64,000 nt of DNA from contig NZ_JACHIP010000009.1 in assembly GCF_014203275.1 (NCBI RefSeq), positions 54,154 to 118,153 on the forward strand, in the 5' to 3' direction. The notes below the pieces were generated by a model that saw only the letters and a program-made list of their open reading frames with translations, had not been told where the DNA came from and did not search any database. This DNA comes from Granulicella aggregans. Lineage in GTDB: Bacteria; Acidobacteriota; Terriglobia; Terriglobales; Acidobacteriaceae. Of this stretch, positions 35,160 through 45,326 are shown piece after piece. The position numbers and the translations under genes were made by a program. The stretch's first letter is position 1; every line of letters begins with the position of its first letter.

Positions 35160-36173
35160 TTAGCGCTCCGCCAAAAGGTAGCGTCCGACATCTTCTGGCA
35201 GATCAAGTTGCGGCCAATGGCCGGCATCGAGCAGATGTACTGAGGCTCCTTCGAAGTGGCCAGCAAGATTTTGCGCGACGCCGACATTGAGATACGCGTC
35301 GCTCTTTCCCCAAACAATGGTCGTCGGAATGCCCAACTCTGCTAGCTTGCTCACTTGCTGATTGTTCGCAGCGATCTGGGGACGAAGATCTGCAGCTAAA
35401 GCCGCGAAGGCAGGTCCGGCACTCGGATGTTGAGCAAAATTGTTGAAGATGAGCGGCTGTACCAGCTTGTCAATGACGTCGATCTGGGCTTGCGAGACGC
35501 CAATTTCAAACTGTAGCTGCTGAAACCTCAGAAGAAACGCGAGCTGCTTGGGGTCGGAAGCCATAGCCAGTCCAAAGGCGCGTGTCTGAGGTAACGAAAA
35601 AAGTTCGATCAGTTCTGGTATACGGAGCGTCGGCGCATCTGCATAGAAGGTGTTCAAAAGAACGAGCCCTGCAATCAACTTGGGTTTCGACAAGGTGAAG
35701 TTGATAGCGGCCACGCCACCGGCATCGTGGGCGACCGGCACAATGCTGTCGAGTTTGAGGAAGTCGGCAACCGCGTGCAGATCCCCGAGTTGCTGTTTGA
35801 AGCCATAGTCGACTCCGGCAGGTTTCTCGGAAGCCCCAAAGCCAAGAAAATCGAAGGCTACGACATGACGGCCAGCAGCTACGAGAACTGGAATAAGCAG
35901 GTCATAGATATGCAGATTGTCAGGATAGCCGTGCAAGAGAACAAACGTTGGCCCCTGCCCCCCGTATTCGCGGGCATACAGGAAATGGCCATCTCGTGGA
36001 ACGCGGTGTTCTACGAACGGAGGTATAGACTCGGAACCCTTTGCTTGCGATACTCCTACCACACCCGAGAGGTTTTCAGGTTGGTGCTTGTCCACCATTG
36101 CTCTTGTGGATGACGGCGCTACGAGCCAGGCTGTTGCTGCACCAATTCCGGAGACTATCTCTCGTCTGTTCAT
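35160..36173 (-). CDS. Exported alpha/beta hydrolase, haloalkane dehalogenase/epoxide hydrolase-like
   Basis: 337 residues with an N-terminal export signal (MNRREIVSGIGAATAWLVAP, Tat-like twin Arg). The hydrolase core shows FVLLHGYPDNLHIYDLL, the DFLGFGASEKP motif, a nucleophile elbow VAHDAGGVAA whose nucleophile is Asp, IVWGKSDAYL with an acid, and the histidine of LLDAGHWPQLD. An Asp nucleophile is characteristic of haloalkane dehalogenases and epoxide hydrolases. Its strand and closeness to the NmrA gene suggest one transcript. Confidence 0.8.
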   Translation of the reverse strand: MNRREIVSGIGAATAWLVAPSSTRAMVDKHQPENLSGVVGVSQAKGSESIPPFVEHRVPRDGHFLYAREYGGQGPTFVLLHGYPDNLHIYDLLIPVLVAAGRHVVAFDFLGFGASEKPAGVDYGFKQQLGDLHAVADFLKLDSIVPVAHDAGGVAAINFTLSKPKLIAGLVLLNTFYADAPTLRIPELIELFSLPQTRAFGLAMASDPKQLAFLLRFQQLQFEIGVSQAQIDVIDKLVQPLIFNNFAQHPSAGPAFAALAADLRPQIAANNQQVSKLAELGIPTTIVWGKSDAYLNVGVAQNLAGHFEGASVHLLDAGHWPQLDLPEDVGRYLLAER

Positions 36174-36398
36174 CTTTCGCTACCCTTCAGAGCGCGCGCT
36201 CATTGTGAGATTGTGGCGCGGCATACCACCTGACCATAGAATTCCCCAGGACACGGGTCTTCCCAAATAAGCTCATGCTTTGACGGGAAGAGCCTAAGAT
36301 TGCGCGCGCTTGACCATGAAACAGCTTTTGAGTTGGAAATGGAAAAATTCGGTACTTTCTACAAAGAGATGTCTCTCGCCAACCCTTAGTGTCGAGCG

Positions 36399-38011
36399 AT
36401 GACACAGCCAGCTCATGCGTCGCCAATCGGGACTGTCGGTGCTGACAAAACAGGGGAAGTCAGTAGGGCCGCCACGCTTGCCGCGCTGACACTTGCCAGC
36501 GCGGCGGAGACTTGGACCACGTCTGGCGTGAGTCTGACTCTTACGGATCTTACGGGCACGCTGAGCGCCTCCAGCGACCAGGCTAGTTGGGCCCTAACGG
36601 TATACATGGCTGCGTTTGCCGTCTCTATCGCGCTGTCAGATCGCCTCTCCCTCAAATACGGAAACCGGCACTTCCTCACAGCTTTGTCTCTGTCTTATGC
36701 GGTCGCGTCGGTGGGGTGTGCACTCAGTACCGACCTGAGTACCTTTCTTCTCTTTCGCGCTATAGCCGGATTCGCGGGCGGAGCGTTTCTTGTCCGTGCA
36801 TTCGTTTTCTTCACACAGCAATATGAAGCTACGGTTCGTCCTACACCGCTGGTCGGTTACGCCATCGCCTACTTTTTTGTTGGTAGGTTCTTGTCGCCGG
36901 TGGTGTGTGGGTGGCTCGCAGATGTTGCATCGTGGAGATTCCTATTTGGAATACCAACCATCCTGATGCTTACGGCCGCGTGGTTGTTTGATCGGTATGG
37001 AGCGAATCACTGGGCGAAGGAGGATTCGCGTAAGCCTCTCGACTCAATTGGCATAGGACTTCTCATTCTCGGTGCTATATGTCTGCAACCGCTCTGAGCC
37101 GCGGCGAGGTAGACGGTTGGTTTGAGTCTTCGACTCTCACCACCTTTTTCCTCGTTGGGGTCACCGCAAACTCGGTCTTTGTGCTGTGGGAACTGTCTTC
37201 CTGGAATAGATATCCTCTGCTTGATTTTGCTATCCTTCGCAATTCTCTAGCTCGCGGGGGCGCCATCCTGGGCTTTCTGGTCGGAGTGTTGCTGGCCGGC
37301 AGCCTCTACGTCATTCCCCAGTATTTGCGGAATCTTGAAGTTCATTCTGCTCTTCAGACAGGTGTACTTCTCAGCATTGGCGGTGCCTCCTCTGTCCTCG
37401 TGCTTTGCTGCTTCCGTTCAATCATTCCCCTCTTCGCGAAGATTGGCGGGACGGGCGTACTTCTTTTTGCTCTAGCCGTGGAAATAGCTTCGCAACTCCT
37501 CTTTGCGCATTTCGTAACGACTGATACCCCCGATCTAGATCTGTGGCTGCCCTTGGCACTAAATGGGATATTCATTGGACTGTCTGTCCCTACCCTTGGG
37601 ATTGTGGCGTTCGCAACGGTCGACAACCAAAAGGCTTCGAATGGTCGCGCGATGTATTACGGATGCAGACAACTCGGCGCATCCGTGGGGGTCACCTTAT
37701 CGGCAGTTCTCATCGACCGAAGGATGTCACTTCATTCGTCGAGGCTTCTCGACGCCTTTGTCAATCGGAATCTTTCCGTGCTTGGTCAAGCTTCATATCT
37801 CAGTGACAGAGCACTGTCTGCGATGGTCCGGAAGCAGAGTTCGGTATTGAGTTATGCCGATACGTTTTACACGATGGCGTTTGTGGCCGCGATCACTGTA
37901 TTCTTCGTTCCACTTCTTTCCTCTCGTGCGGCGGCCCCGTCACCCGTGCGAAATTCTCTCGACGAACCAGTCCCTGCCAGCCTCCTGCAAGCCGCTGGAG
38001 GGCGCAGATGA
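36399..38011 (+). pseudogene. DHA2-type MFS efflux transporter, frameshifted
   Basis: The first 230 residues form transmembrane helices 1-7 of an EmrB-like 14-helix pump. Near 37087 one A is missing: the current frame ends at LQPL, whereas the next frame restores LQTALSRGEVDGWFESSTL and the remaining helices to 38011. Restored length is about 537 residues. The gene overlaps the TolC-like gene by four bases (ATGA). Substrates of EmrB-type pumps are hydrophobic drugs and uncouplers. Either inactive or a sequencing indel. Confidence 0.8.
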
Positions 38012-39500
38012 AGAGGTCATTGTGGTCGTATGGTCATAAAGTTTGTTTCACTCTCGGTGTCGCAATTTGCTTGACAACAAATGGTCGAACGCAAAGTACC
38101 GGAAGCGGGAGCTCCCCGCAAAATACGGTCGACACCCCTCGTCCCTTCAACCCCGGTCAGAACACCACCAACCCAAGCGCATTCGCCGTGCAGTCGCAGA
38201 ATCCCTTCCTTGGAAGCGTGCCGACAGGACGGGTGGTCCCCGGGGTTCTTCAGCTCTCTTTACGCGCCGCCGTAGATTTAGCGCTTCGGACAAACCTTGG
38301 TTACATCGACTCAGAACAGGATCACCAGCGGTCGCGTGCTGCAAGGCTCCGCGCTCTCTCGACGTTGCTTCCGCAGATTGGGGTCGAATCCACTGAGGAC
38401 TACAGAAATCTCGTGATGGACGCCTTGGGCACGGAGAAGCTTGGCGTACCGCACGTTGTCCAAGGCTATAACTACCAGACGGCTCACGCCACACTCCAAC
38501 AGCGAGTTGTAGATGTCCAGGCACTGCATGATGTGAAAGCTTCGAGCAAAGAGATGGAGGCTTCGGCTGCATCGATGGCTGACGCCAGGAATATCGTCGT
38601 TCTCGCCTCAGTCAGTTCTTACCTTCTAGTCGAAGCGAGTCAAACTAGGCTCGAAACCGCACGGGCGCAATTCGCAACCGCCAAAACCATTGATTCCATT
38701 CTGTCGAGCAGAGTTGTACATGACCTTTCTCCTCAGATTGACGAAATACGAGCGAACGTCGCTATGCGTTCTGCGGATCTTCGGGTGACTCTCGCGACGA
38801 CCACGCTGGAGAAGGACAAGCTAGCTCTAACTCGGATCATTGGTCTTCCTATCGAACAAGAATTCACGTTGACTGATGGTTTGACCTTCCTCGAAGGCCC
38901 TCCCACCGACAAGGCGGAACTGCTATCGAAAGCCACAGAAAAGCGCCAAGATTTGCGAGCCGCTAGCGCCCGCCTCGATGCAGCTGAGCAGAGTGTTAAG
39001 GCGGAACGAGCACAGCGGTTGCCGTCCGTGGAGATACTCGCCAATGGCGGCGAAACAGGCATCACCTATGGACACCCCTATCGGGACTATGACGTGGAAG
39101 GGAGGATCTCAGTTCCTATCTTTACTGGGAGGCGAATCGAGGCGGATGTCCTGGACGCAAAGGCAACCGCCGACCGCGGAGAGCCGAGTTCGCGGACACG
39201 CGGGCAAGGGCAGTATTCGATGTCCGGACGGCCCTTCTGGATTTGACAGCTGCCAGCAAGAGCGTCGAAGTCTCCCTGGAAAATCAAGCCTTGGCCGTCG
39301 AGGGCCTACGCCAGGCAAAGGACCGATTCGACGTTGGTGTATCGAATGCGGCCGATCTCATCCAAGCTCAGCAGTCCGCGGCTGAGGCAGAGGATAACCG
39401 GATCGCCAGCATTTATGCTCACCAGGTCGCGAAGCTGATGCTGATCCGAGCGACCGGCACAGCAGAACAAGACTACGTATCGTACCTGGGGGTGCACTGA
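38008..39500 (+). pseudogene. TolC-family outer-membrane efflux protein, frameshifted
   Basis: A signal peptide (VCFTLGVAICLTTNGRTQ) and the alternating helix/strand repeats of TolC proteins are visible: LRAAVDLALRTNLGYIDSE, ATLQQRVVDVQALHDVKASS and LRAASARLDAAEQSVKAERA. One base is missing near 39175; the present frame ends at 39246 with wrong residues, while the next frame restores RAEFADTRARAVFDVRTALL and the last helix to 39500 (LMLIRATGTAEQ). Full length would be about 497. It overlaps both flanking genes and forms the outer channel for the MFS pump and HlyD adaptor. Confidence 0.8.
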
Positions 39501-40696
39501 TGTCATTGACCGAGACCAAGAGCAGGAAGGCTAGCAACACTCTGCTCGTTGCACTATTCGTCGCGGTACTGATAAGCGCGCTCGTGGGCTGGCACTTTGT
39601 GCTCCATACCAACGAGGTGAGCACAGATGACGCGCAGATAGACGGGCACGTTCACCCGATCAACACTCGAATCGGAGGAACCATCACCTGGGTGAACCCA
39701 AATGTTGAAGATACCTACTACGTGACGGCGGGCACCGTGATCGCACATTTGGATCCCAACGACTATCAACCAACCGTCAATCGATTAGAAGGCGATGTAC
39801 AGGCGTCCGTAGCGCAGGAGCGGGCAGCAGCGCTAAACCTTCCTATCGCTTCAGAGACCGCTCTGAGCAGGCTGACCTCAGCTCAGGCCTCGCTTGTAGA
39901 AGCAGAGGCAGACTTGGAATCTGCCTTTTCTCAAAAGACCGCAGCCGAAGCAACGGTTGCTCAGACCGAGGCGAACTATCGCAGAGCAGAAGATGATAGG
40001 GTCCGATATCAAGCACTTGTGGCGACACACGAGATCTCACGATCCGAGTACGATCAGCGCGAGGCGGACTCTAAAGGTACGGGGGCACTCCTCGCCGCCG
40101 CTCAGGCCAACAGCGCCGGTGCCGATCAAAAGATCGAGGCTGCGCGCCAAAAAATCAAAGAGCGGCAGAGTGATCTTCGCATGGCCGAAACCGCTCCAGA
40201 GTCGATCGCGAGTGCGCGTGCAAACATGCTCCGCGCTTCAGGTGAAACGAAGAAATCTCAAGCCGCGCTTTGGAATGCGCAGCTTGACCTCGGCTACACA
40301 AACCTGGCCGCACCTGTCAGTGGAATCGTGGGTCGTAAATCTATGGAAGTTGGACAGCGAGTGGCCGCCAATCAATTGATGCTAACTCTCGCACCGCCTA
40401 AGGACGTGTGGGCCATTGCCAACTTTCGGGAAACGCAGATGAAGAAGATGCGCATCGGCCAGCCTGCAACTGTGCACGTCGATTCGATAGGTCGTGATTT
40501 CCAAGGAACTGTAGAAAGTATCGGAGGGGCTACCGGGTCCAAGTACTCAGTGATCGCCCCAGACAATGCAACCGGCAACTATGTGAAGGTAGTGCAGCGC
40601 ATCCCTGTGCGGATTCGGCTGAATGGTCTCGAAGCGGCAGGTCCGCTCTTGTTACCCGGTATGTCGATCGAAGTTTCAGTTCGAGTGAGTCCATAG
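39500..40696 (+). CDS. HlyD/EmrA-type membrane fusion protein
   Basis: 398 residues: one N-terminal transmembrane helix (TLLVALFVAVLISALVGWHF), the barrel-sandwich start STDDAQIDGHVHPINTRIGG, a long coiled-coil hairpin (about 85-235) rich in Ala, Glu and Gln, and the second lipoyl half TNLAAPVSGIVGRKSMEVG. It bridges the MFS pump and TolC-like channel. The start codon overlaps the TolC stop by one base. It is the only intact gene of the operon as read. Confidence 0.85.
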   Translation: MSLTETKSRKASNTLLVALFVAVLISALVGWHFVLHTNEVSTDDAQIDGHVHPINTRIGGTITWVNPNVEDTYYVTAGTVIAHLDPNDYQPTVNRLEGDVQASVAQERAAALNLPIASETALSRLTSAQASLVEAEADLESAFSQKTAAEATVAQTEANYRRAEDDRVRYQALVATHEISRSEYDQREADSKGTGALLAAAQANSAGADQKIEAARQKIKERQSDLRMAETAPESIASARANMLRASGETKKSQAALWNAQLDLGYTNLAAPVSGIVGRKSMEVGQRVAANQLMLTLAPPKDVWAIANFRETQMKKMRIGQPATVHVDSIGRDFQGTVESIGGATGSKYSVIAPDNATGNYVKVVQRIPVRIRLNGLEAAGPLLLPGMSIEVSVRVSP

Positions 40697-40749
40697 CTTA
40701 TGGTCTGACGTGTCCTCACCTCTATCCGCGAAATCTCTAATACGCGAGC

Positions 40750-40917
40750 CTAGAGATGGCGTATGAGTACGAAGAACACAAGCACCGCGAGAACCACCAT
40801 CCCCACCAGCATAGTCGACACAAAGATCAGCGCGCCGCGTTCTCTTGCAGGGGTCGGAGGTGTGATACCGACGGTGAGGATAAACGCTTGTGAGATGGCT
40901 CGCAGCGGATTTTTCAT
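40750..40917 (-). CDS. Small membrane protein
   Basis: 55 residues starting MKNPLRAISQAFILTVGI, with one strong transmembrane helix (STMLVGMVVLAVLVFFVLI) at the C-terminus and a weaker hydrophobic segment near 8-20. An upstream TTG at 40968 would lengthen it. It is convergent with the efflux operon. No family is recognised and the ribosome site is poor. Confidence 0.4.
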   Translation of the reverse strand: MKNPLRAISQAFILTVGITPPTPARERGALIFVSTMLVGMVVLAVLVFFVLIRHL

Positions 40918-41082
40918 GGTGGGTAGGGTCGCTTGATCTATCGCAGATAGATGCCGTACAAGCAGCAACGATAGAAGAACAAGGGGTGGAGTTCTTTGCG
41001 AAAACGACTTTCATTTGTCGCAGACGATAGGGATCACCACCAAGCGCTAGCGCGGGAGAACTTCGCCTAAAAGAACGAAACT

Positions 41083-41105
41083 TTTTGGCAGCAGCACTGC
41101 CAAAA
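41083..41105. terminator. Nine-base inverted repeat, terminator or operator
   Basis: TTTTGGCAG (41083-41091) and CTGCCAAAA (41097-41105) are perfect complements across a five-base loop. With A and T runs on its two sides it could terminate in either direction; alternatively it is an operator about 125 bases upstream of the NmrA gene at 41230. Confidence 0.55.
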
Positions 41106-41229
41106 TGCAGTGCGATTTGAAAATCCTTCTAGGAGCAAGGTCGGTAGTCTCGTTGTATTGGCAACCGGGACATTGTCTTTGGTAGCTGGTCTGGTATCTG
41201 TTCAACCAGAGCGGAACAAGGGAGATCAA

Positions 41230-42141
41230 ATGACAAAGTCAAAGCTTTTGGTGACCGGCGCAACCGGGGGAACCGGCGGCTGGGCCACCCGCTTCCTTCG
41301 CAATGAAGGGCATTAAGTACGAGCATTTGTTCAGAAGGACGACGCGCGCGCCGACGAATTACGCTCCCTAGGGGCAGAGATCGCAGTAGGCAATCTACTG
41401 GATATCGATAGCGTTCGCGCGGCGATGGAAGGCGTTGGTGCTGCGTATTTCGTCTACCCTCTGGCCCCACAACTTCTTGAGGCAACGGTCGCTTTCGCAC
41501 AGGCCGCAAAGGAAGCAGGGGTGGGTGCCATCGTCTACACCTCCCAGATGACCTCAAGGCGCGATTCTAAGAGCCATGCGGCTCAGAGTCATTGGCTCGC
41601 TGAACAGGTGTTTGATTGGTCCGGTGTGCCTGTGACCCACCTTCGGCCGACCCTATTTGCTGAGTGGTTGCTCTATCCCTTCTCGTGGAAGGATTATGCG
41701 AGAAAGGATACATTGGCCCTGCCGTTTGGTCGCGGGAAGTTTGCGCCCATCGCTTCAGAAGACCAAGGGCGCGTGATTGCCAAGATCTTGGCTGACCCCG
41801 CTCCCCATGCCGGCCATCTCTACAAGCTGCTTGGGCCGGTCGAGCTTGACGTTTACGGGATAGCCGCCGCCGCGAGTGAAGTGTTAGGACGCACCATCAC
41901 ATACACTCCGCTCGAAGTCGATGAGTTCCTTGCGATTCTTGCGAAGATCCCAGACTATTCCTCGCCCTTCTTTACCCAACACATCGGGGCCGTAGCCTTG
42001 GATTGCCAAAATGGCATAACCGGCGGAACGAATGACGATGTTGAGCGCATCACGGGCCGCCCCCCCATGACCATCCAGGAATTTGTCGCCAAGCATAAGG
42101 CTGCGTTTGAGGTCCCCCCGAACTCTAAAACGATCAGTTAG
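41230..42141 (+). pseudogene. NmrA-family oxidoreductase with in-frame stop
   Basis: The ATG at 41230 follows GGAGATCAA and starts KLLVTGATGGTGGWATRFLR. After NEGH, a TAA at 41314-41316 interrupts the frame exactly where the paralogs have a basic residue before VRA; the frame then continues VRAFVQKDDARADELRSLGA to 42141 (about 303 residues in all), with AAYFVYPLAPQLLEAT, THLRPTLFAEWLLYPF and ASEDQGRVIAKIL. An internal ATG at 41425 would miss the cofactor-binding loop. Closest paralogs are at 53524 and 34156. Confidence 0.75.
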
Positions 42142-42143
42142 AG

Positions 42144-42188
42144 CTGGCCCAGCCGGCCTCTTCCGGACGGGCCAGTCGAAGGCCGGCT
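42144..42188 (+). terminator. Overlapping hairpins after the NmrA gene
   Basis: CTGGCCC and GGGCCAG (42144-42150, 42169-42175) pair, with an inner CCGG/CCGG stem; AGCCGGCC (42151-42158) can alternatively pair with GGCCGGCT (42181-42188). The site begins three bases after the stop codon. There is no T run, so factor-dependent termination or attenuation is possible. Confidence 0.4.
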
Positions 42189-42234
42189 ACCATTCCGCTT
42201 GAGCTCAGGGCCTAATATCTAAAGTCGCGTACGT

Positions 42235-42247
42235 GACGACCAGTCAT
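42235..42247. promoter_or_regulatory. Operator-like site upstream of the sigma factor gene
   Basis: GACGACCAGTCAT contains the ACGACCAGTC core seen at 30481 and 32289 with a single change in the right arm. It lies about 22 bases upstream of the sigma factor start codon. Function is inferred from similarity and position. Confidence 0.35.
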
Positions 42248-42268
42248 TTCTTACCAGAGGGCCGCTAA

Positions 42269-42901
42269 ATGAACAATAGACTTGGATCATCGAACGCGGC
42301 TCCAGGGTCCGGCTCGGGTGTAAAGACCGAATACGTACCTGACGATCGCCTTGTGGAACTGATCAGAATAGGAAGTCACGAAGCGTTCGAGATTCTTCGA
42401 GGTAGGCATGAGAAGCGTCTATTGAAAACCGCGATCCACATCTTGAGGAATAGAGAAGATGGCGAAGACGCGGTACAGGAATCCTTCCTGAAAGCCTATC
42501 GGCGAATCGAGACGTTCAGTGGAAGATCTACCGTGTCGACCTGGCTTACTCGGATCGTCATTAACACCTGCTTGATGCAGCTGCGAAAGCAGCGAACGAG
42601 ACCCACTGTATCTCTTGATGAGCCCAACGAGCTCGGCCTTTCAAGGTGCGACGGAGTACCCGATCGTTCAATCAACATCGAGGCTTCTTACGTCGGATGG
42701 GAGAGGCGTAAGTTATTGTCAATTGCAGTGTCACGATTGAAGCCCTCACTCCGTTCGGTAGTCGATGCCTACCGCCAACACGACTACACGATGGCCGAAC
42801 TCGCGGAACAAAGTGGCTTGTCGGTTCCTGCCGCTAAGTCTCGTCTACGGCGGGCACGTCAAACTCTGGAGAGATCCCCGGTGATGAACGCATGTCGATA
42901 A
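42269..42901 (+). CDS. RNA polymerase sigma factor, ECF type
   Basis: 210 residues. Region 2 contains DAVQESFLKAYRRIETFSG and STWLTRIVINTCLMQLRKQR; region 4 has TMAELAEQSGLSVPAAKSRL followed by RRARQTL. No region 1.1 or 3 is evident, which is the ECF layout. It has an N-terminal extension of about 20 residues rich in Gly and Ser. An AGAGGG precedes the ATG. The next gene encodes a seven-helix membrane protein rather than a recognisable anti-sigma factor. Target promoters cannot be read here. Confidence 0.85.
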   Translation: MNNRLGSSNAAPGSGSGVKTEYVPDDRLVELIRIGSHEAFEILRGRHEKRLLKTAIHILRNREDGEDAVQESFLKAYRRIETFSGRSTVSTWLTRIVINTCLMQLRKQRTRPTVSLDEPNELGLSRCDGVPDRSINIEASYVGWERRKLLSIAVSRLKPSLRSVVDAYRQHDYTMAELAEQSGLSVPAAKSRLRRARQTLERSPVMNACR

Positions 42902-42959
42902 TATTCTCCTCGATGTCATTGCACGCATTGCCACAGATTCGGATCCAAGGAGTTCGCCG

Positions 42960-43643
42960 ATGAATTACCTTCCGCTTCCTATCATTGTCTTCTTTCTGGG
43001 AGTCACCGCTCTAGCCCTCTTCCTGTTCGGCAGAGCCGTCCGTGGGTCCAAGTCGGCGATCTTGTTTTCGCTGGTTTGGATGGTGTTGCAGTCGGCTATC
43101 GCACTCAGTGGCTTTTACCTGATCACCAACACGATTCCACCACATTTCATCCTTGCGATCGCACCGCCGGTGATCCTGATTGCCGGCTTGTTCCTCACTG
43201 AAGCCGGTCGACGTTTCGTTGATCGGATGGACCTGAAGTGGTGCATCCTCGTGCACGCCATCCGTATCTTTGTGGAAGCCACTCTCTACTGGTTACTCCT
43301 CTATAAGCAGGTACCTGCACTGATGACGTTTGAGGCTGGAAATGTCGATATCCTGGCCGGGCTGACGGTGCCATTCGTCTGGTGGGCGTTCAGCAACCGA
43401 AGGATCGGAAGGAGAGGTTTGTTCATTTGGAACGCCCTCTGTCTACTCAGTGTGCTTAATGCCCTTGCCCGAGCGATGCTCTCTGCACCGTTCCGCTTTC
43501 AGCGCTTCGCCTTTGAGCAGCCGACGATCGCTATTCTTCATTTCCCATTCGTTCTGTTGCCCGCATTCATCGTTCCAGTTGTTCTGCTGTGCCATTTTGC
43601 GGTATTCAGAAAGCTGACTTCTTCGATGAGCTTGCCAGAATAA
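42960..43643 (+). CDS. Multi-pass membrane protein of unknown function
   Basis: 227 residues with about seven predicted transmembrane helices (ALALFLFG, VWMVLQSAIALSGFYLI, HFILAIAPPVILIAGLFL, PFVLLPAFIVPVVLL). No family motif is recognised. It follows the sigma factor by 59 bases on the same strand, so the two may be co-transcribed and it could be a sensor or anti-sigma-like membrane partner; that is speculation. Confidence 0.65.
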   Translation: MNYLPLPIIVFFLGVTALALFLFGRAVRGSKSAILFSLVWMVLQSAIALSGFYLITNTIPPHFILAIAPPVILIAGLFLTEAGRRFVDRMDLKWCILVHAIRIFVEATLYWLLLYKQVPALMTFEAGNVDILAGLTVPFVWWAFSNRRIGRRGLFIWNALCLLSVLNALARAMLSAPFRFQRFAFEQPTIAILHFPFVLLPAFIVPVVLLCHFAVFRKLTSSMSLPE

Positions 43644-43709
43644 CGTAGCGAGTCTGGCTCTTGGCGAATCGCTGACCGCACTTTCCGAAGGCGTTCTGTG
43701 GGCTCGATC

Positions 43710-45323
43710 CTAACCCTCGTCGGATTCCAGGCCAAACTGCGACTTTCTCGCCGTCCACACGATGACAAGCGTGCCGAGGAAGGTGGTGAAGGCGCAGCCG
43801 AACATCACATCCCGATAGGCAGTTACAAACGAGTGTTGTAACATCGCTGTCGCGCGTAACGACTGCGAATACCCAAACTGTTGAGGGATCGGAAGGGCCA
43901 GCATGAGCCCTTCTGAATTCACGAGTATATGTTGCATCTCGGCGGGTAAGCCAGAAGACTGCAGCTGTCTTGCAAGCGCAAGATTGAACGTGTGGCTCAC
44001 CGCGACGGCGACGATTGAGACTGCGATGAGGCCCCCAAGCCGAGACACAGAGTTGTTCACCGCGGATGCGACGCCCCGGCGGCTCGCGACTACGGAAGAC
44101 ATAAGAAAAGACGTAAGAGGTGCGACGGTCAGTGTGATGCCCACACCCAACAGCAAGACTCCGGGGAGAAATCCAAAAGCGTAACGGGTCTCTTTGGAGA
44201 CTAATCCCAACAAGGCAAAACCACCTGCGGTCAGTGCCGAGCCTACCACCATGAACTTCACTTCACCTACCTTGGCGGCTATCGTTTCGACCCTTCCCGA
44301 AAAGGCGAACATGATCGCAATCATCGGCAGAAAGGCGGCGCCCGCGGAGCTGGGCAGGAGATGCCGTGCACCAATCAGGAAGTACGGAACGATATAGAAC
44401 GCGCCGCCGAGCGCCCCGTAGGCAAGAAAGGTTAAGACATTCGCACCAGAAAACGCAGCGCTACGAAACAGTGAGAGCGGAACGAGAGGGTTGGGGCTCC
44501 TGCGTTGAGACAGAACGAAGACGAAAAGCAAAACAAAGCCAGTGAGGAGAGATAGACTGATTCGCGGATCTTTCCAGCCGAGTTGCGGCACGAAGGACAG
44601 GGCGAAGACGATCGCGGCGAATCCTAAAATGTTGAGCATTGCGCCCCGATAGTCCAGGGCAAAAGACGTGACTGGCGGTTGGTCATTCGCCGTTCGCCTA
44701 AGCTTAGGGGCAAGCCAGATTATCCATAATGTGAAGGGTATGTTGAGTAGAAAGATCGCGCGCCAGCCAGAAACTTGGATCAGCCATCCGCCGACAATAG
44801 GCCCGAGCGCAATAGAAACAGAAGTCCATGCCGACCAGGTTCCGATCGCGCCGGCACGCTCGCCTTCCGGGTAGGTGTCAGAAAGTATTGCGAGCGCCTG
44901 CGGAATAAGGAGTGCCGCGCCAAAGCCTTGGATTGCACGCGCCAGGATTAGCTCACTGAGGTTCAATGATGCCGCACAGCCGATTGAGGCTAAAGCAAAT
45001 ACGGCAACACCTAAGAGGTATATTCGCATCCGGCCGAAGCGATCTCCCAAGGCTCCGCAAAACAAAAGCAGCGCCGAGCCTAAGAGGGAATAAGCCTGAA
45101 CAACCCAGAGGATGTGATAAGAGCTCGCTCTGAAACTTGCCTGAAGTGTAGGTAATGCCACGTTTACGACGGATCCGTCCATGAATGCCATGGAGGAACC
45201 CAGCACAGTCAGCAGAAGGGTCGATCGCCGATCAGACGCAAGGCACTGCAAGTCCACTCCTGTGTGGACCTCGGATGCAACACATGGCGGACTCATTGGC
45301 GACCGAGAAACGGCTGAGGTCAT
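43710..45323 (-). CDS. DHA2-type MFS multidrug transporter
   Basis: 537 residues with 14 helices. Motif A appears as GALGDRFGRMRIYLLG, the DGSVVNVALPTLQASF segment begins helix 1, and motif C-like GPIVGGWLIQVSGWRAIFLL lies in helix 5. A proton-driven exporter of hydrophobic or cationic compounds is likely. The gene is complete, unlike the two other MFS genes in this window. It overlaps no neighbour but its 5' end is three bases from the stop of the SnoaL-like gene, suggesting one transcript. Confidence 0.85.
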   Translation of the reverse strand: MTSAVSRSPMSPPCVASEVHTGVDLQCLASDRRSTLLLTVLGSSMAFMDGSVVNVALPTLQASFRASSYHILWVVQAYSLLGSALLLFCGALGDRFGRMRIYLLGVAVFALASIGCAASLNLSELILARAIQGFGAALLIPQALAILSDTYPEGERAGAIGTWSAWTSVSIALGPIVGGWLIQVSGWRAIFLLNIPFTLWIIWLAPKLRRTANDQPPVTSFALDYRGAMLNILGFAAIVFALSFVPQLGWKDPRISLSLLTGFVLLFVFVLSQRRSPNPLVPLSLFRSAAFSGANVLTFLAYGALGGAFYIVPYFLIGARHLLPSSAGAAFLPMIAIMFAFSGRVETIAAKVGEVKFMVVGSALTAGGFALLGLVSKETRYAFGFLPGVLLLGVGITLTVAPLTSFLMSSVVASRRGVASAVNNSVSRLGGLIAVSIVAVAVSHTFNLALARQLQSSGLPAEMQHILVNSEGLMLALPIPQQFGYSQSLRATAMLQHSFVTAYRDVMFGCAFTTFLGTLVIVWTARKSQFGLESDEG

Positions 45324-45326
45324 AAA

